DNA of 64,000 nucleotides from JBIYSM02 sp044759095 (GTDB lineage: Bacteria; Bacillota; Bacilli; Brevibacillales; Brevibacillaceae): the NCBI RefSeq assembly GCF_044759095.2, contig NZ_JBIYSM020000016.1, forward strand, positions 1 to 64,000. The letters run 5' to 3'. This document shows, one piece after another, positions 18,320 through 27,488 of the stretch. Position 1 is the stretch's first letter. Each line of letters opens with the position of its first letter. The translations under genes and the position numbers were made by a program. The notes beneath the pieces were generated by a model. It was not told the origin of the DNA and did not search any database. It was given only the letters and a program-made list of their open reading frames with translations.

Positions 18320-19759
18320 TTAGAAATCTTCCGGTATTCTCTTTCTGAACTTCCAGTACGCCAATGTCAGTCTTCCCAGTTTTGCCTTGCTAAGTAAGTT
18401 ATATTTCTTCGAGACATTGGCATATTTAGCCTCTAATTGGTTATACTCAAAAATCGCATCCTTATATTGCTTTAAGGTATTCTCTTCACTGTCCAATCTT
18501 TTTAAAATCTCCTTGTTTTTTGAGTCAATCGTTTTTTCCAGTTCCGCAATCTTCTGTTTGTACGTTGCAATTTCATGTTCCGTTGCTGTGAGATGGGCAT
18601 TATCTCGTTCTAGTTTTTTGTAACGAGCCGTAAGCTCGTCATAATCCTGCTCTAGTTTATTGTAACGAGCCGAAGTCTCATCATAATCCTGCTCTAGCTT
18701 ATTGTAACGAGCCGAAGTCTCATCATAATCCTGCTCTAGCTTATTGTAACGAGCCGAAGTCTCATCATAATCCTGCTCTAGCTTATTGTAACGAGCCGAA
18801 GTCTCATCATAATCCTGCTCTAGCTTATTGTAACGAGCCGAAGTCTCATCATAATCCTGCTCTAGCTTATTGTAACGAGCCAAAACCTCATCATAATCCT
18901 GCTCTAGCTTATTGTAACGAGCCGAAGTCTCATCATAATCCTGCTCTAACTTATTGTAACGAGCCTTAATCTCATCATATCGGGTCTTTAAATTCTCATT
19001 TTCACGCTTTAATTGTACGTTTTCCTGCTTCAGTTGATCAAAGTTCGACCGCATTTCGGTCAGTTGAGTATTTAGGTTTCTAATTTGCTGCGTCTTCGCT
19101 TCTACATCATCAACCAGCGCTCTTTCGAGGGTGTAGAAGCCGTCTTCTAATTGTTTAACTATTTCTCTGCTAAAAAGGCTTCGTCCCTCGTGCTTACGCG
19201 TATTTTTACGCGCAACCAGACCTAACCACTTTCCAAAGAATTTCACTTCGGTAGGTTCGAAAAATGGCTCAACCTCTTCCAGTAGGTTGAATAAATAATA
19301 GGTTTTCTTATGGTCGATAAAATCATTGATACCAAACGGTACCGTTACTATAAGGGTTCCGTCATCCGTCAGCAGATTGGAAACCCTCTCCAACAGTGAA
19401 GTTGAAGATGAAAAATGCTCCAAAACTTCAGCTAATATGACCGTTTCGAATTTTTGTTCGGATTCAAATTCGAAGATGCTGCATCCCCGATACTCGACGT
19501 TGCGTTTTACGGTATCACTTTCATTCATAATCGCATTCTTCGCGTATATAATTGCCTCTTCCTCAATATCGATTCCAACTACTTGTTTGCCTTCTCTTGC
19601 TAATAAGATTTCCGTGATGCCTTGTGAGCACCCGATATCCAATACATGCTTGCCCTGCACCTTTGAGCAAATCCAATGGATCCTCTCTCGTGTTTTCCGG
19701 GCAAAGCGATCACCCATTTGGCCATAATATGCTTCCGCAACTTTATCCAATAATTTCAT
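18320..19759 (-). CDS. SAM methyltransferase with long repeat coiled coil
   Basis: The start is ATG 19759, with AAGGTGA upstream, overlapping wecC by 17 bases; the frame is open further up but without a ribosome site. Residues about 1-180 are a class I methyltransferase (GKHVLDIGCSQGITE, VVGIDIEEEAI, ETVILAEVLEHF, LIVTVPFG). Residues about 215-450 are coiled coil, including nine tandem 14-residue units of the form YDETSARYNKLEQD. The C-terminus (KAKLGRLTLAYWKFRKRIP) is basic and amphipathic. The architecture resembles WbdD-type chain terminators, in which a capping enzyme and a coiled-coil ruler set polymer length before Wzm/Wzt export, although no kinase domain is present. This role is an inference. 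Confidence 0.8.
   Translation of the reverse strand: MKLLDKVAEAYYGQMGDRFARKTRERIHWICSKVQGKHVLDIGCSQGITEILLAREGKQVVGIDIEEEAIIYAKNAIMNESDTVKRNVEYRGCSIFEFESEQKFETVILAEVLEHFSSSTSLLERVSNLLTDDGTLIVTVPFGINDFIDHKKTYYLFNLLEEVEPFFEPTEVKFFGKWLGLVARKNTRKHEGRSLFSREIVKQLEDGFYTLERALVDDVEAKTQQIRNLNTQLTEMRSNFDQLKQENVQLKRENENLKTRYDEIKARYNKLEQDYDETSARYNKLEQDYDEVLARYNKLEQDYDETSARYNKLEQDYDETSARYNKLEQDYDETSARYNKLEQDYDETSARYNKLEQDYDETSARYNKLEQDYDELTARYKKLERDNAHLTATEHEIATYKQKIAELEKTIDSKNKEILKRLDSEENTLKQYKDAIFEYNQLEAKYANVSKKYNLLSKAKLGRLTLAYWKFRKRIPEDF
18603..18980 (-). repeat. Nine 42-bp tandem repeats in the methyltransferase gene
   Basis: Nine in-frame 42-bp units encode YDExxARYNKLEQD-type 14-mers. Five consecutive units (numbers 4-8) encode identical peptides and are nearly identical in DNA, a sign of recent copy-number change. 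Because each unit is 42 bp, gain or loss keeps the frame and changes the coiled-coil length by two heptads. Confidence 0.92.
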
Positions 19760-21035
19760 AGAATTCACCTTTTTTGTTTCTTTTATAATCAAACGCATTT
19801 CCGTAATTAATGACTTCCAACCCGGATCCTGGTTGTGGCGTAACGACATTCTTGGTGTCGAACAACATTGGCGTCCGCATCTTTTGGGCAATTTCAGCGT
19901 GATTCAACTGTTTGAATTCATTATGGTCCGTTAATACCAACAGGAGGTCCGCATCCTGGACAGCTTCCTCACAGCCGACAAACTCTTCATGGTTGACGTG
20001 AGGATCGTGAATCGCCAATTGGTATCCTTCTTTTCTCAATAATTCAATAACCGCCATCGCCGGTGATTCTCTCTTATCATCAACATTGCCTTTGTAGGTA
20101 ACTCCAAACACTGCAATGCGAGGATCACGAATATCCGAAAGCAGGTCTTTTGTAATATCGACCACAAACTGCGGCATGCTGTTGTTCGTTTCTCTCGCCA
20201 ACTTGATCATCTTCGCGTATTCAGGCGATTTTGCATATATGAAATATGGATCCACAGCCAAACAATGCCCGCCGACCCCAGGGCCGGGACTATGTATGTT
20301 CACGCGCGGATGCTTATTGGCCATGCGGATGACATCCAGTACGTTAATGTTCAAATCGTAACAAATTTTCGCCAACTCATTGGCCAATGCGATATTGACA
20401 TCCCGATAGGTGTTCTCCATGCACTTTGACAATTCAGCCGTTTTGGCCTCTGTCTTGATAATTTCACCCTTTACAAATAAGCCATAGACGTTCGATGCCG
20501 CATCAGTGCATTTCTGCGTAATCCCGCCAATAATTCGGTTGTTGTGAACGAGTTCATGCAAGATTTGACCCGGCAACACACGTTCCGGGCAGTGCGCCAA
20601 GTAAATATCCTCACCGATGGTGAATCCTTGCTCTTCAAACAGCGGTTTAATAAAGTCGTCCATAGAACGCGGCGCAATTGTCGATTCCACAATGACAATG
20701 CTCCCTTTCTTTAGATACGGTATAATCGATCGGCATGCGGCCAGCACATACGTCAAGTCGCAGCTCAGGTAGAAGTCATCCTTGTTCGGAGTCGGTACCG
20801 CAATGATATACACATCCGCTTGTTCTGGCGTTACGGAAGCACGGAACGATTTATTGTTCACGGCGGCCTTGATCATTTCTGCCAGGCCCGGTTCCTCGAT
20901 GTGGATTTCCCCGCGGTTCAAGACCTCGACAATATCGGGCTTGACATCCACCCCTACAACCTCACAACCGTAGTTGGAGAACACTGCCGCAGTTGGCAGT
21001 CCGATATAGCCAAGTCCTAGTACACAGATTTTCAT
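19743..21035 (-). CDS. wecC: UDP-N-acetyl-D-mannosamine dehydrogenase
   Basis: A 430-residue nucleotide-sugar dehydrogenase oxidising C6 twice with NAD to a uronic acid. It has the N-terminal GLGYIGLPTAAVF loop, VPTPNKDD, VESTIAPRS, CPERVLPG, KCMENTYRDVNIALANEL and the catalytic-Cys motif GPGVGGHCLAVDPYF. The LAVDPYF form and the CPERVLPG box favour WecC over UDP-glucose dehydrogenase. The partner epimerase (wecB/mnaA) that would make UDP-ManNAc is not in this window. It precedes the methyltransferase gene and follows the TuaH-like transferase by 13 bases. Confidence 0.85.
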   Translation of the reverse strand: MKICVLGLGYIGLPTAAVFSNYGCEVVGVDVKPDIVEVLNRGEIHIEEPGLAEMIKAAVNNKSFRASVTPEQADVYIIAVPTPNKDDFYLSCDLTYVLAACRSIIPYLKKGSIVIVESTIAPRSMDDFIKPLFEEQGFTIGEDIYLAHCPERVLPGQILHELVHNNRIIGGITQKCTDAASNVYGLFVKGEIIKTEAKTAELSKCMENTYRDVNIALANELAKICYDLNINVLDVIRMANKHPRVNIHSPGPGVGGHCLAVDPYFIYAKSPEYAKMIKLARETNNSMPQFVVDITKDLLSDIRDPRIAVFGVTYKGNVDDKRESPAMAVIELLRKEGYQLAIHDPHVNHEEFVGCEEAVQDADLLLVLTDHNEFKQLNHAEIAQKMRTPMLFDTKNVVTPQPGSGLEVINYGNAFDYKRNKKGEFYEIIG

Positions 21036-21048
21036 CGTTATCCCTTCT

Positions 21049-22122
21049 CTACTTTTGTTTTCTGCTGCGTATTGATTCCATAAATTCGATATATTCGCGA
21101 ACCCTTTCGCCCCAATGATGCTGGTCGATAAACGCCTGATTCAACGTGCTCTCGATCCAACCCTTATAATAAGACTGCAGGGCATACGCTTCAAACTCGG
21201 AATAATTGCGATAAAATTTTAGATTATCGCACGCAAACTTGTTCAGCTCCGGCCAATAGGCGCTTATTATCGGCTTATCCATCGCCAGGTATTCATAGAG
21301 CTTGACAGGATCGACCGCTTCTGTCAGTTCATTGACCCGGAATGGGAGCAACAGGATATTTCCGGAGTAAATATAATCCATGACTTCATGATGCGGTACC
21401 GTCCCTAACCAGACCACATTAGTCGGCAATTTCTCCTTCATCTCGAACGGACCGATCAAATAGATGGTGTATTCGGGATGGTTTGCAGCAAAATGATTCA
21501 GAATATCCCAGTCCAGCCAATGACCAATCGTTCCGATGTAAAGCAGATTGGGCTCTTGTAACGCGATATTCATGGGACGACGGCCAAATGTTTCTTTGTC
21601 CAGCGCATTGAAGATCGTTTTGATCTTTAGCTGCTTGCCAGGCGATCTGCGCTGCAGTTCGCTTCTCAATTTATCCGAACTGGTAATGACGGCATCAGCA
21701 ATGTCTAACATCTTCTGTTCTTCCGACAACATTCGATCTCTCATGCTGCCTTCATAGAAGTACGGCATATTATCCATACATTCATACACAAGAATGCAGT
21801 CAGATTTGATTGATTCGGGAATATATTGGTGATGCAGCGGATTCGTCAAGATAACTATATCATACTTTTTGTCGGATAATCGGGAACGAATATAGGCGAT
21901 ATTCATTCGCTCAATCAACCTGAACTTTAACGAATATGGCAGCACATACGAATCTATGACACGCAACCGTCCCATGTTCAATTTTTGGACGACGGTCTTC
22001 CCGATCGGATTTAAAGATAAATAGTCCACTTCATGGCCTTGCTGAGACAAATAATAGGGAATAAAATGCGGACGCTGCTTAATCCACTTCCAATTGACCG
22101 TCGAGAAGTATAAGATTTTCAA
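21049..22122 (-). CDS. Glycosyltransferase, TuaH-like (GT4 fold)
   Basis: A 357-residue GT-B enzyme starting at TTG 22122 with AAGGGGGAG upstream. The N-terminus (ILYFSTVNWKWIKQRPHF) is typical of TuaH-type transferases. LVYECMDNMPYFYEG, ADAVITSSDKL and the C-terminal LLPFRVNELTEAVDPVKLYEYLAMDKPII give the sugar-nucleotide binding site with the EX7E-like pattern. It is likely to extend the exported glycan; donor and linkage are unknown. It sits between the ABC ATPase and wecC. Confidence 0.85.
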   Translation of the reverse strand: MKILYFSTVNWKWIKQRPHFIPYYLSQQGHEVDYLSLNPIGKTVVQKLNMGRLRVIDSYVLPYSLKFRLIERMNIAYIRSRLSDKKYDIVILTNPLHHQYIPESIKSDCILVYECMDNMPYFYEGSMRDRMLSEEQKMLDIADAVITSSDKLRSELQRRSPGKQLKIKTIFNALDKETFGRRPMNIALQEPNLLYIGTIGHWLDWDILNHFAANHPEYTIYLIGPFEMKEKLPTNVVWLGTVPHHEVMDYIYSGNILLLPFRVNELTEAVDPVKLYEYLAMDKPIISAYWPELNKFACDNLKFYRNYSEFEAYALQSYYKGWIESTLNQAFIDQHHWGERVREYIEFMESIRSRKQK

Positions 22123-22186
22123 CGTCGCTCCCCCTTTATCACAGCTGCTCGTCGATAATACTTACAACAGACAGGGCTTTCGCAGC

Positions 22187-22924
22187 TCATGTAAGGCTGC
22201 ATGTAAATTGGGTGATCACATCTTTTGGAGCCCCTATTTCTTTCACACAGCCCCGTTCCAACCAGAGCACGTTATCACATATTTGCTCCACTTGCCCCAA
22301 AGAGTGGGAGACAAACAGCACCGTTGTGCCGCCTTCCATCATGGAACGGATCTTTCTCTCTGACTTCTCCTTGAATTTGACGTCACCTACGGCCAGAACT
22401 TCATCCACGATCAGAATGTCCGGCTGAACGACCGTCGCGATGGAGAACCCCAGTCTGGCCTTCATACCCGAGGAGTAATTCTTCAACGGTGTATGGATGA
22501 ACTTGCCCAGTTCTGAGAATTCGACAATTTCATCGAACTTGTCCTTAATAAATTTCTTCGAATAGCCCAGCAGCATGCCGTTCAAGATAATATTCTCAGC
22601 ACCAGTCAGCTCGCCGTTAAATCCGGCTCCCAATTCGATTAAGGGCGCAATGCTTCCCCTCCTCACTACCGTACCGGATGTCGGTTTTAATACACCTGCG
22701 ATAATCTTCAGCAGCGTGCTTTTTCCGGCACCGTTCATGCCGATAATTCCAAACACTTCTCCTTTCCGGACAGAGAAACTGACATCTTGCAGCGCGTAGA
22801 AATCTTCATATTGAATTTCTTTTCTCAGCTTCTTGATGAAGAAGTGCTTCAGAGAATCGACTTTTTCTGTAGCGAGCCTGTATTTCATTGTGACATTGGA
22901 AGCCTGAATCGCTATATCGCTCAT
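22187..22924 (-). CDS. Polysaccharide ABC exporter, ATP-binding subunit (Wzt/TagH type)
   Basis: A 245-residue ATPase. Walker A is GMNGAGKST, the signature is NYSSGMKARL, Walker B is ILIVDEVLAVGD and the switch His is in FVSHSL, matching the Wzt/TagH/RfbB export family with its characteristic AVGDxxF segment. It lacks the C-terminal carbohydrate-recognition domain of E. coli O9a Wzt, so if a chain-end cap is recognised, another protein must do it. It lies 19 bases after the permease gene. Confidence 0.92.
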   Translation of the reverse strand: MSDIAIQASNVTMKYRLATEKVDSLKHFFIKKLRKEIQYEDFYALQDVSFSVRKGEVFGIIGMNGAGKSTLLKIIAGVLKPTSGTVVRRGSIAPLIELGAGFNGELTGAENIILNGMLLGYSKKFIKDKFDEIVEFSELGKFIHTPLKNYSSGMKARLGFSIATVVQPDILIVDEVLAVGDVKFKEKSERKIRSMMEGGTTVLFVSHSLGQVEQICDNVLWLERGCVKEIGAPKDVITQFTCSLT

Positions 22925-22943
22925 CGGTCAGTATACCTCAACT

Positions 22944-23720
22944 TTACAAATGATAAATGAATCGGTCCTGCGTCTTGTAGAAAACCCACAAGCCGGTCCC
23001 GCCATAAACGACCATGTAAGCAATCGAGATCAGATGTGCTGTCGGATCTGGCATGACTCCATACATGACCACATCGCGAAACATTTCGACGATCGGATAC
23101 AGCGGATTCAACAGAATAATAGGCATATACTTATCCGGAATGATCGAAGCCGGATAGAAGATCGGCGTCATATACATCACGATTAACAACAAAATCGAGT
23201 AAAAATGCTTCATATCTTTAAAAAACACGTTGATAGAGGACAGAAGCAGACCAATCCCGGCTGAAATGACCAGCAAGTAAATCAATGGAACGACAAACAA
23301 CAAATTGATCCAACGAAACGGCAATCCGGTGACGGCCATAACTATTACCAACGGCACTAAGGCGATGACCGTGGTGACGAATGATGAGCATATCCGGGAC
23401 AGCGGAAAAAAGTATTTGGGAACATACACCTTTCGGATTAATTGACCGTTCGCATAAATCGAATCCATGGCAAAACTAGTCGATTCAGAAAAAAATTGAT
23501 AAATGATTCTCCCGATCAGCACATATACGGGAAAATTAGGAATATGGTTGCGAAACAGCGCCATAAATACGATGCTTAGCACAACCATCATCAGTAACGG
23601 GTTCAGCATGCTCCATAATACACCCAAAGCGGAATTCCTATATTTTAATTTGATATCTTTCTTCACCAATTCGAAGAACAAGTCTTTATATTTGAACATG
23701 TTCTGGATATATGAATTCAT
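22944..23720 (-). CDS. Polysaccharide ABC exporter, permease (Wzm/TagG type)
   Basis: The start is set at ATG 23720 because GAGGAG lies seven bases before it; an upstream ATG (23759) overlaps the glycosyltransferase stop but has no ribosome site. The 258-residue protein is an ABC-2 permease with the N-terminal LVKKDIKLKYRNSALGVLWSMLNPLL motif and six membrane helices. It pairs with the ATPase downstream to move undecaprenyl-linked glycan across the membrane. Confidence 0.9.
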   Translation of the reverse strand: MNSYIQNMFKYKDLFFELVKKDIKLKYRNSALGVLWSMLNPLLMMVVLSIVFMALFRNHIPNFPVYVLIGRIIYQFFSESTSFAMDSIYANGQLIRKVYVPKYFFPLSRICSSFVTTVIALVPLVIVMAVTGLPFRWINLLFVVPLIYLLVISAGIGLLLSSINVFFKDMKHFYSILLLIVMYMTPIFYPASIIPDKYMPIILLNPLYPIVEMFRDVVMYGVMPDPTAHLISIAYMVVYGGTGLWVFYKTQDRFIYHL

Positions 23721-23755
23721 CTCGAGACTCCTCTGCAAGTCCTTATTGAATACTT

Positions 23756-24736
23756 TCATCTTTTCAATCGTTTTAAAATCGTTACTCCGAAATAATACAC
23801 GGTGGATTTCGCCATCATATATTCAATTCTAAGATAATTTTTGAAGTGTTTTATATTACATTTTACTCTATTGATTGATTTTACTGTTTTTATCCCTTCA
23901 AACAATCCTTGAATGTATTGTTTTCCAAACCCGATTTTCCAAAAGAAGAGTGCCTTAATCAAGAATCCAACGAAGAGAAATGGAGCATTGATCATAAACA
24001 AAAAAACAGGAATATTTTTTACCAGCATATAGACACTATTTCTTGCCGACAATTTTACTTTGAAATTGTTATATTTACTGCTGCCGGTTGTCGCACTGCC
24101 AATATGGAGAACTGTTGCTTTCGGACAATAGACGTTTTTATACCCAAAAATATTGGCTCTAAACCCGACATCAACATCTTCCAAATACGCAAAAAACGTG
24201 TCGTCAAAATATCCGATTTCGTCAAAGAGCTTTCTTCGATAAATCGCGGCCCCAGCACACGAGCTAAAGATGACTCTTTCTTTTTCATACAAGTGGCTTT
24301 CGTTCCCGTCACCCGTTTTAAATGCCCATCCCGTTAAGCACAATTGATCTCCTGCATTATCGATGATTTTGGGGTTGGAATAAGACAACATTTTGGCTGA
24401 TGCTGAAAAAATAGTAGGATCCGCTTCAATACAACTATACAGCATTTGTACAAAATTGGAGTCGGCAAAGGCATCATTATTCAGTAATATGACATATTTT
24501 GAACGGGAAAATGCAATCCCCTGATTAACAGCCCTGGCAAAACCAACATTCATTTCGTTTTTTATTAACGTTATTTCCGGATATGTTTCTTCGATTAGAG
24601 CCGTGCTGTTGTCACTTGAATTGTTATCGATTACGATGATCGCCTTCTTATCTTCTATCTGATCATAAATGCTAGCGATACAATCCAATATATATTCGGC
24701 CCCGTTGTAGTTTGGGATAACAATTGAAACATCCAT
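23756..24736 (-). CDS. Glycosyltransferase family 2
   Basis: A 326-residue GT2 enzyme similar in design to the one at 7.5-8.4 kb: SIVIPNYNG, IDNNSSDNST, NVGFARAVNQG, LLNNDAF and the catalytic FLAYLEDVDVGFRA. A hydrophobic stretch near residues 245-270 suggests membrane association. It is the first gene of the unit GT2-Wzm-Wzt-GT4-wecC-methyltransferase-large GT. The DNA is AT-rich. Substrate not predictable beyond an activated hexose or deoxyhexose. Confidence 0.85.
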   Translation of the reverse strand: MDVSIVIPNYNGAEYILDCIASIYDQIEDKKAIIVIDNNSSDNSTALIEETYPEITLIKNEMNVGFARAVNQGIAFSRSKYVILLNNDAFADSNFVQMLYSCIEADPTIFSASAKMLSYSNPKIIDNAGDQLCLTGWAFKTGDGNESHLYEKERVIFSSCAGAAIYRRKLFDEIGYFDDTFFAYLEDVDVGFRANIFGYKNVYCPKATVLHIGSATTGSSKYNNFKVKLSARNSVYMLVKNIPVFLFMINAPFLFVGFLIKALFFWKIGFGKQYIQGLFEGIKTVKSINRVKCNIKHFKNYLRIEYMMAKSTVYYFGVTILKRLKR

Positions 24737-24755
24737 CGATTACATCCTTTTCGAA

Positions 24756-24784
24756 ATTGTATTGTGCACCCAATTCCTTGAAAA
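24756..24784 (-). promoter_or_regulatory. Candidate promoter of the exporter operon
   Basis: TTTTCA (24779-24784), a 17-base spacer and TACAAT (24756-24761) on the minus strand, about 20 bases before the GT2 start. The -35 overlaps the T-run of the terminator behind it. Confidence 0.4.
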
Positions 24785-24812
24785 AACGGCTGTTGAATAA
24801 TTCAACAACCGT
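24780..24812 (-). terminator. Terminator of the lipoprotein/ligase transcript
   Basis: ACGG-TGTTGAAT and ATTCAACA-CCGT (24786-24812) pair with one mismatch; TTTTTT follows on the minus strand. Confidence 0.85.
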
Positions 24813-24827
24813 AGCATCCCCTAAACA

Positions 24828-25170
24828 CTATTTCATCGTTAAAGCTGTGCGATACTCCACAACCTTTTGTGGAAAGTCCGCATGCTGTCCAACCATCGCC
24901 TTCGTAATCGCCGCAGCTTGCTTGGTTTGCCCCATCGTTTCATAAGCGACCACCATCAGGGCTTGGGCTTCGACACTCATCTTCAGATCGTTGACTGCTT
25001 TCAGTGGCTCGATGGCCTGGGCGTACTGACCAAGCAAAATTTGAGCTTGACCAATGAAGAAGAACTCCATATGCGACCAGAGGTAAACTGAACAATACTG
25101 CGGCCCATACCGGCAATTTCCTTTTCGTGACCGGCAGCAAGTAAACAAGCAACTATGATCCATACTGTTT
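24828..25170 (-). pseudogene. Decayed second copy of the ligase/TPR gene
   Basis: The last 75 or so codons (below about 25080) encode a TPR tail, QAQILLGQYAQAIEPLKAV then EAQALMVVAYETMGQ, that is clearly similar to the tail of the neighbouring 758-residue ligase-like protein. Upstream, another frame (around 25080-25150) encodes a hydrophobic stretch (KLPVWAAVLFSLPLVAYG) like its last membrane segment. The two pieces are out of frame and the middle TPR part and the whole ligase domain are missing. It is a deletion-plus-frameshift remnant of a paralogue. Confidence 0.7.
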
Positions 25171-25188
25171 TTGCAACGGTATGTGAGT

Positions 25189-27465
25189 CTAATTGGTTAT
25201 TATACTAGATTTATACAACACAACCTTCTGCACAAAATTCGGGTGTTGAGAGAAAAACTTTTGCGTGATTCCTGCTGCTTCTTGATGTCGTCCTATTTCT
25301 TCAAAGGCTACCACTAATAACGCTTGTGCTTCTAGCACAAGCTGTGGATCCGTAACAAGTTTTAAGAATTTAACACCCTGTTGGTATTGACCTAATAGAA
25401 GATAAGACTGTCCCAAGAAAAAGTACGTTTTATTCGATAATTCCAAAGGACGTTTATCCGGGATCTCCTGCATTTTGAAAGGCTCGATCTTCGCCACATA
25501 GTCAGCATACCTTTCAACTACATTGTTTGCGATACTTAGTGCCTGTTCTTTTTGCTTTTGTTGTGTTAGTTGGTATGCTACTTGTGCATTCAATTGGATA
25601 CTAGCATCATAGAGCTGTACATTAAACTTGTCTCGATCCAGTGCGTTCGTAAAGTACTGATCGGCTTCTTGCCAATCACCAAGCATGAGGTATGTTCTAC
25701 CGATGCTAAATAATAGATTTGAGTTATTCGGCTCCAAACTTTCTGCAGATTTTAACTGCTTTACCGCTTTGCTTTTCCAGTCTTCTTTTCCTTCCGACTT
25801 ATATTTAGCGGCGTACACATTGGCCAAGTTTATCAGGTAATCAGTTTGATAAGGATTTAATGCGGTAACTTTTTCAAATAATGGTTCTGCTACGTCCAAT
25901 GTCACCTGCACATTTGTTTGGGATAAAAGATTGTTTGCCAGATAGAAACGCGTCGTATACACACCGGAAATGAAAACACCTATAGTCACTACCAACAATA
26001 CCGCTCTGGAGTTCCGGTGACCATTGGCAGTATTTTGAACCGGGTGAATAGGAACAGCCATAGCAAAAAGCCAGAAAACAATGAACCAAACTGTTCCGTA
26101 AGAGAAATCAAAGTCAATGATCGCATGAAGGAACATCATGCTCAGAGCCACAAGGGCTGCCGTCGATACTGTTTTTTCCCACTCGTTATCCGAATTTCTG
26201 ATCCGGATGATGGTTTTTTTAATCAATACTGCAAACACCACCAAAAACACAGCCATACCTACCCAGCCCGTGCTTACCAATATTTCCAGGTAACCATTAT
26301 GGACTTCATTGTTCAGATACGGTATTTGCTGATGAGCTGGATAAACAACCTTCCACCCTTCTCCACCGACACCAAAGGCAGGGGACTCCTTGCTAATCTC
26401 CCAAGCATCTTTATAGACGTTTGTTCTTCCCAATACGCTAAGCGTCTCTGTATTGATGTCTGATACCCTTTGTTGTAGGGTTTGCGGCAATGCCTGAAAC
26501 ACCATCCCTTTTAATTTAATATCCAGGGCAAGCAGCACACCTACAAGTATGACACCAATTGGAAGTCCAAAACGAAACATTGGTTTTTCGATGACGTTCC
26601 AAAAAGAACCGTTTTTCATAAATACTTTAACGAACCGGATTACTACAATTAAAGCTACTGATGTAATGATAAATATGGTGATGCCCGGATTTGCAGCCTT
26701 TTGGGCCTCGTCCAGCGTCATTTGACGGAAAACGGCTATTGATCCAACATTAGCTAATAGAGAAAAGAGTAAATATTCAAATTGTGCCCTGCCTTTCAAG
26801 ATCAGTAAGCCAACTAACCATGCAATGGGTAGAATAACTAACGTGCCGCGAGAATAAGAATGAAATATTCCTACTCCATATGAAATCAATGGAATACAAT
26901 AAAAAACGGTTTCCCATAGTTTTAGACTAGATCTTGTTAGTTGAACTAATGCAAATAGTAAGAACGCACAAATCACAGTAGCAAAGGTATTTGCATATTG
27001 GAAAGGACCTGTCATCCGATTAACTAACATAACATCTTTGAATTCGATCCATTCCCAAAGCCCGAAAAGCGCAAAAAAACTAATCCATGTTCCTGTGAGA
27101 TGAAATAGTATTGGCATTACCTTTCCTAATTTCTTTGATCCGTCGTTAGCTTGAATCCAGATCAAAACGATAAAAAAGCTACTATAGGCCGTCCATCTAA
27201 AAAGATTGTCTAGTGCGCCTTTAGCAGTTTCACTACCAAAAAAAGACAGAAAATGAATAAAAGGGATGAGAAACACAATCCAATATAGTTCATAAGATTT
27301 GATCCGATTAGTAACAAATAACCAAACCGAGTAAATAATAAATGTAGCATCTACTACTAATTCAATGAAATAAAAATCTGCATCAAAAAATAAGCCCCGT
27401 AGATACGGAGTGTACAGAAAGATTATTGACACAATCGAAAAAGCAACATAAGCAATATTTGACAT
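25189..27465 (-). CDS. O-antigen ligase-like membrane protein with TPR domain
   Basis: A 758-residue protein with about eleven membrane helices in residues 1-470, carrying the Wzy/WaaL-family loop GVGGEGWKVVYP and NEVHNGYLEILVSTGWVG, and a C-terminal soluble part (about 500-758) with at least four TPR units. PF04932 proteins polymerise or ligate undecaprenyl-linked glycans; the S-layer oligosaccharyltransferases WsaB/WsfB of Geobacillus and Paenibacillus belong here. The TPRs should sit outside the membrane and could hold the acceptor protein. GGAGG precedes ATG 27465. A TPR lipoprotein is directly upstream and a broken paralogue downstream. Confidence 0.82.
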   Translation of the reverse strand: MSNIAYVAFSIVSIIFLYTPYLRGLFFDADFYFIELVVDATFIIYSVWLFVTNRIKSYELYWIVFLIPFIHFLSFFGSETAKGALDNLFRWTAYSSFFIVLIWIQANDGSKKLGKVMPILFHLTGTWISFFALFGLWEWIEFKDVMLVNRMTGPFQYANTFATVICAFLLFALVQLTRSSLKLWETVFYCIPLISYGVGIFHSYSRGTLVILPIAWLVGLLILKGRAQFEYLLFSLLANVGSIAVFRQMTLDEAQKAANPGITIFIITSVALIVVIRFVKVFMKNGSFWNVIEKPMFRFGLPIGVILVGVLLALDIKLKGMVFQALPQTLQQRVSDINTETLSVLGRTNVYKDAWEISKESPAFGVGGEGWKVVYPAHQQIPYLNNEVHNGYLEILVSTGWVGMAVFLVVFAVLIKKTIIRIRNSDNEWEKTVSTAALVALSMMFLHAIIDFDFSYGTVWFIVFWLFAMAVPIHPVQNTANGHRNSRAVLLVVTIGVFISGVYTTRFYLANNLLSQTNVQVTLDVAEPLFEKVTALNPYQTDYLINLANVYAAKYKSEGKEDWKSKAVKQLKSAESLEPNNSNLLFSIGRTYLMLGDWQEADQYFTNALDRDKFNVQLYDASIQLNAQVAYQLTQQKQKEQALSIANNVVERYADYVAKIEPFKMQEIPDKRPLELSNKTYFFLGQSYLLLGQYQQGVKFLKLVTDPQLVLEAQALLVVAFEEIGRHQEAAGITQKFFSQHPNFVQKVVLYKSSIITN

Positions 27466-27488
27466 GAATTCCTCCGAATTTTACCAAA

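Noticed and set aside
18603..18980. Regular 42-bp repeats as a possible CRISPR array
   Set aside because: The units are contiguous without spacers and are translated as a coiled coil.
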